Positions 62,975-64,000 of a stretch of DNA of 64,000 nucleotides are shown here, piece after piece. Under the pieces are notes generated by a model that saw only the letters and a program-made list of their open reading frames with translations, was not told the origin of the DNA and did no database searches. The position numbers were made by a program, and so were the translations under genes. The first letter of the stretch is position 1. Each line of letters starts with the position of its first letter. Source of the stretch: Acidovorax sp. Leaf78 (GTDB lineage Bacteria; Pseudomonadota; Gammaproteobacteria; Burkholderiales; Burkholderiaceae_C); contig NZ_LMLZ01000006.1 of NCBI RefSeq assembly GCF_001422735.1, positions 109,518 to 173,517 of the forward strand, given 5' to 3'.

Positions 62975-63868
62975 ATGACAGGTAAGAAACGCACGCCGCA
63001 CCCGCCAGAGTGGTACGCACCTGACGCTTATCGTTCTGCAGAGTTGTTGGACGCAGAGGATTGGTTGCTCAACCTCACGCTTCGTTGTTGGTTGCATCGT
63101 GATGCGCAGCCGCGCACTGAAGAAGCATTGAGGCAGGCTGGTCCAGTGCTACAGCGCAAAAATGATTCCCAGATCAAGCAGATGCATTTGGCGGACATCC
63201 ATCGTTGGGTCTACTCATTTGACTGGAGCAAATGGAACGATCCACACGAGGCGTTTGAAGATGCATGTGAGCGCCCCTCGTTGCCATCTGATGTGTGGAC
63301 ATCCCTACGTGCAGGCGCCGTGCCAAGCGGTATCGAGCCCCTTAGCGTGAGCGCGCTGTACGTTTTCGAGAATATGCTTCCTGACGAGATAAGAGCCCGG
63401 GGAAGGCGTATGCAAGGTGGCGACTATTCTGCAAAGGGTCCTCCCGCGTTCGCGGGGCGGCTTGATGATGCGTTCCCGCAGCCTATGGTGAATCGCTTTG
63501 TTCGGATTGATTTGTCTCTGTCCGATGATGTTCTTCGCGCTGACCTTGATGCGTTTCTCTCTGCTGAGCGTCGGGGTCTGGCAAGCATAGGAGGAGAACA
63601 GCCCTATCGTGAGGCTGCTCGCTTAAAGCTGAAAGTTCATAACCTGCTTACTTTGGCAAAGATCGGTCTGCTCCAGTTCCTTGATCTGGACCGCTGGCAA
63701 CGTGCGCAGGGTCTTGATTTGAGCTTGTATGCCGTACGAGAAATGGCGGGAGTCGTCGATCGCTCGCGCGAGAGCGAACTGCGCCACCGTGTGAATTTGA
63801 CCCTGAACCAGATGCAACTACATGCTTGGTTTGCGCGGTTGCAAAGAGGAGGTGGTAGAGCACGATGA
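62975..63868 (+). CDS. DUF6387-like protein
   Basis: 297 residues from ATG 62975 with GGAAGGAT; the open frame begins at 62897 but the upstream residues are not protein-like. Begins MTGKKRTPHPPEWYAPDAYRS, with WLLNLTLRCWLHRD and a long helical rest. I recognise the start pattern of the DUF6387 family, found on integrative elements and islands in proteobacteria. It is AT-richer than the genes to its left, with chained ATGA overlap to the following ORF, so it may be the edge of an accessory element. Confidence 0.6.
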   Translation: MTGKKRTPHPPEWYAPDAYRSAELLDAEDWLLNLTLRCWLHRDAQPRTEEALRQAGPVLQRKNDSQIKQMHLADIHRWVYSFDWSKWNDPHEAFEDACERPSLPSDVWTSLRAGAVPSGIEPLSVSALYVFENMLPDEIRARGRRMQGGDYSAKGPPAFAGRLDDAFPQPMVNRFVRIDLSLSDDVLRADLDAFLSAERRGLASIGGEQPYREAARLKLKVHNLLTLAKIGLLQFLDLDRWQRAQGLDLSLYAVREMAGVVDRSRESELRHRVNLTLNQMQLHAWFARLQRGGGRAR

Positions 63869-63975
63869 TCTTGGATAGAACTTTCGCGCCGATCTTCCTG
63901 CATACATGTGGTCGCTTGCGAAAGACGATAGGTATCAGTCCAGCTCCTTGTAAAGCGGTGGACCGCCATCGATGA
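63865..63975 (+). CDS. Short coupled ORF
   Basis: 36 residues (begins MILDRTFAPIFLHTCGRLRK), overlapping the previous stop as ATGA and ending in TGA that overlaps the next ATG. It could be a true small protein or a read-through of a leader. No family. Confidence 0.25.
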   Translation: MILDRTFAPIFLHTCGRLRKTIGISPAPCKAVDRHR

Positions 63976-64000
63976 TCAACCGAGGTATCTATGAACAGCA
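63972..64000 (+). CDS. 5' end of a gene leaving the window
   Basis: ATG 63972 in an ATGA overlap with the preceding ORF starts an open frame (MINRGIYEQ) that runs off the end. No function can be given. Confidence 0.3.

Overview
The window is high-GC DNA from a betaproteobacterium of the Comamonadaceae, most likely Acidovorax or a close relative. The basis is gene content (ruvAB, ybeZ-ybeY, ttcA, eutBC, otsBA), protein style, and families of short dispersed repeats that I associate with this family. The genus is an inference. Nearly the whole window is ordinary chromosome, with one accessory island at the left end and the edge of a possible second one at the right end.

Left end (1-5.9 kb): an AT-richer island built like a contact- or type VI-secreted polymorphic toxin locus. 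It has a broken HNH/AHH-type nuclease effector gene, a start-stop-coupled beta-propeller-like protein, an immunity-like protein, about 1 kb of decayed sequence, then two small membrane proteins and a 307-residue orphan. 6-13 kb: a PAS-GGDEF-EAL protein, a DbpA-type helicase, a secreted ankyrin protein and a haem-binding-like GlcG protein, followed by a 1.2-kb gene-free stretch of stacked inverted repeats and a 45-bp tandem array. 12.5-18 kb: a two-component system, a metal-cation exporter, dtd and an MFS transporter. 17.8-23.5 kb: a type III restriction-modification pair with a divergent XRE-type regulator and a perfect palindrome between them. 23.6-36 kb: a TauE-type permease, ybeY, ybeZ, then ruvA and ruvB separated by a lipoprotein serine protease, a desaturase-YhhN fusion, a D-amino-acid PLP enzyme, a histidine phosphatase, a DUF4136 lipoprotein and ttcA.

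36-41.6 kb: a small HTH protein with a divergent 92-residue ORF, a strong terminator, a tRNA-Trp and a degenerate tRNA-like sequence, an HNH nuclease, folB, a pteridine-reductase-like SDR and a MidA-type methyltransferase. 41.8-48.6 kb: eutB-eutC, and a trehalose operon otsB-GH15-otsA. 48.7-53.2 kb: a thioredoxin, then a bufferin-type copper-response cluster (DUF2282 precursor, DUF692/MNIO enzyme, DUF2063 partner, DoxX membrane protein) facing an ECF sigma factor and an NrsF/DUF1109 membrane anti-sigma. The intergenic space between the two arms carries two divergent sites that both fit GTAACC-N16-CGAA exactly. 53.3-62.9 kb: a GNAT, cca, a ParE-type toxin with its antitoxin and a palindromic operator, GST, a 7TM-GGDEF protein, a 5-FCL enzyme, a Slt-type lytic transglycosylase and a DUF4124 protein. 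Right end (62.9-64 kb): a DUF6387-like protein followed by chained ATGA overlaps into a gene that leaves the window.

The most coherent system is the bufferin/SigF-NrsF-type cluster, where precursor, modifying enzyme, partner, sigma factor, anti-sigma and two matching promoters are all visible. The least explained parts are the left toxin island, the repeat-rich 11.2-12.5 kb region, and a dispersed repeat that sits inside coding sequence at two places, one of them the joint of a two-domain fusion.
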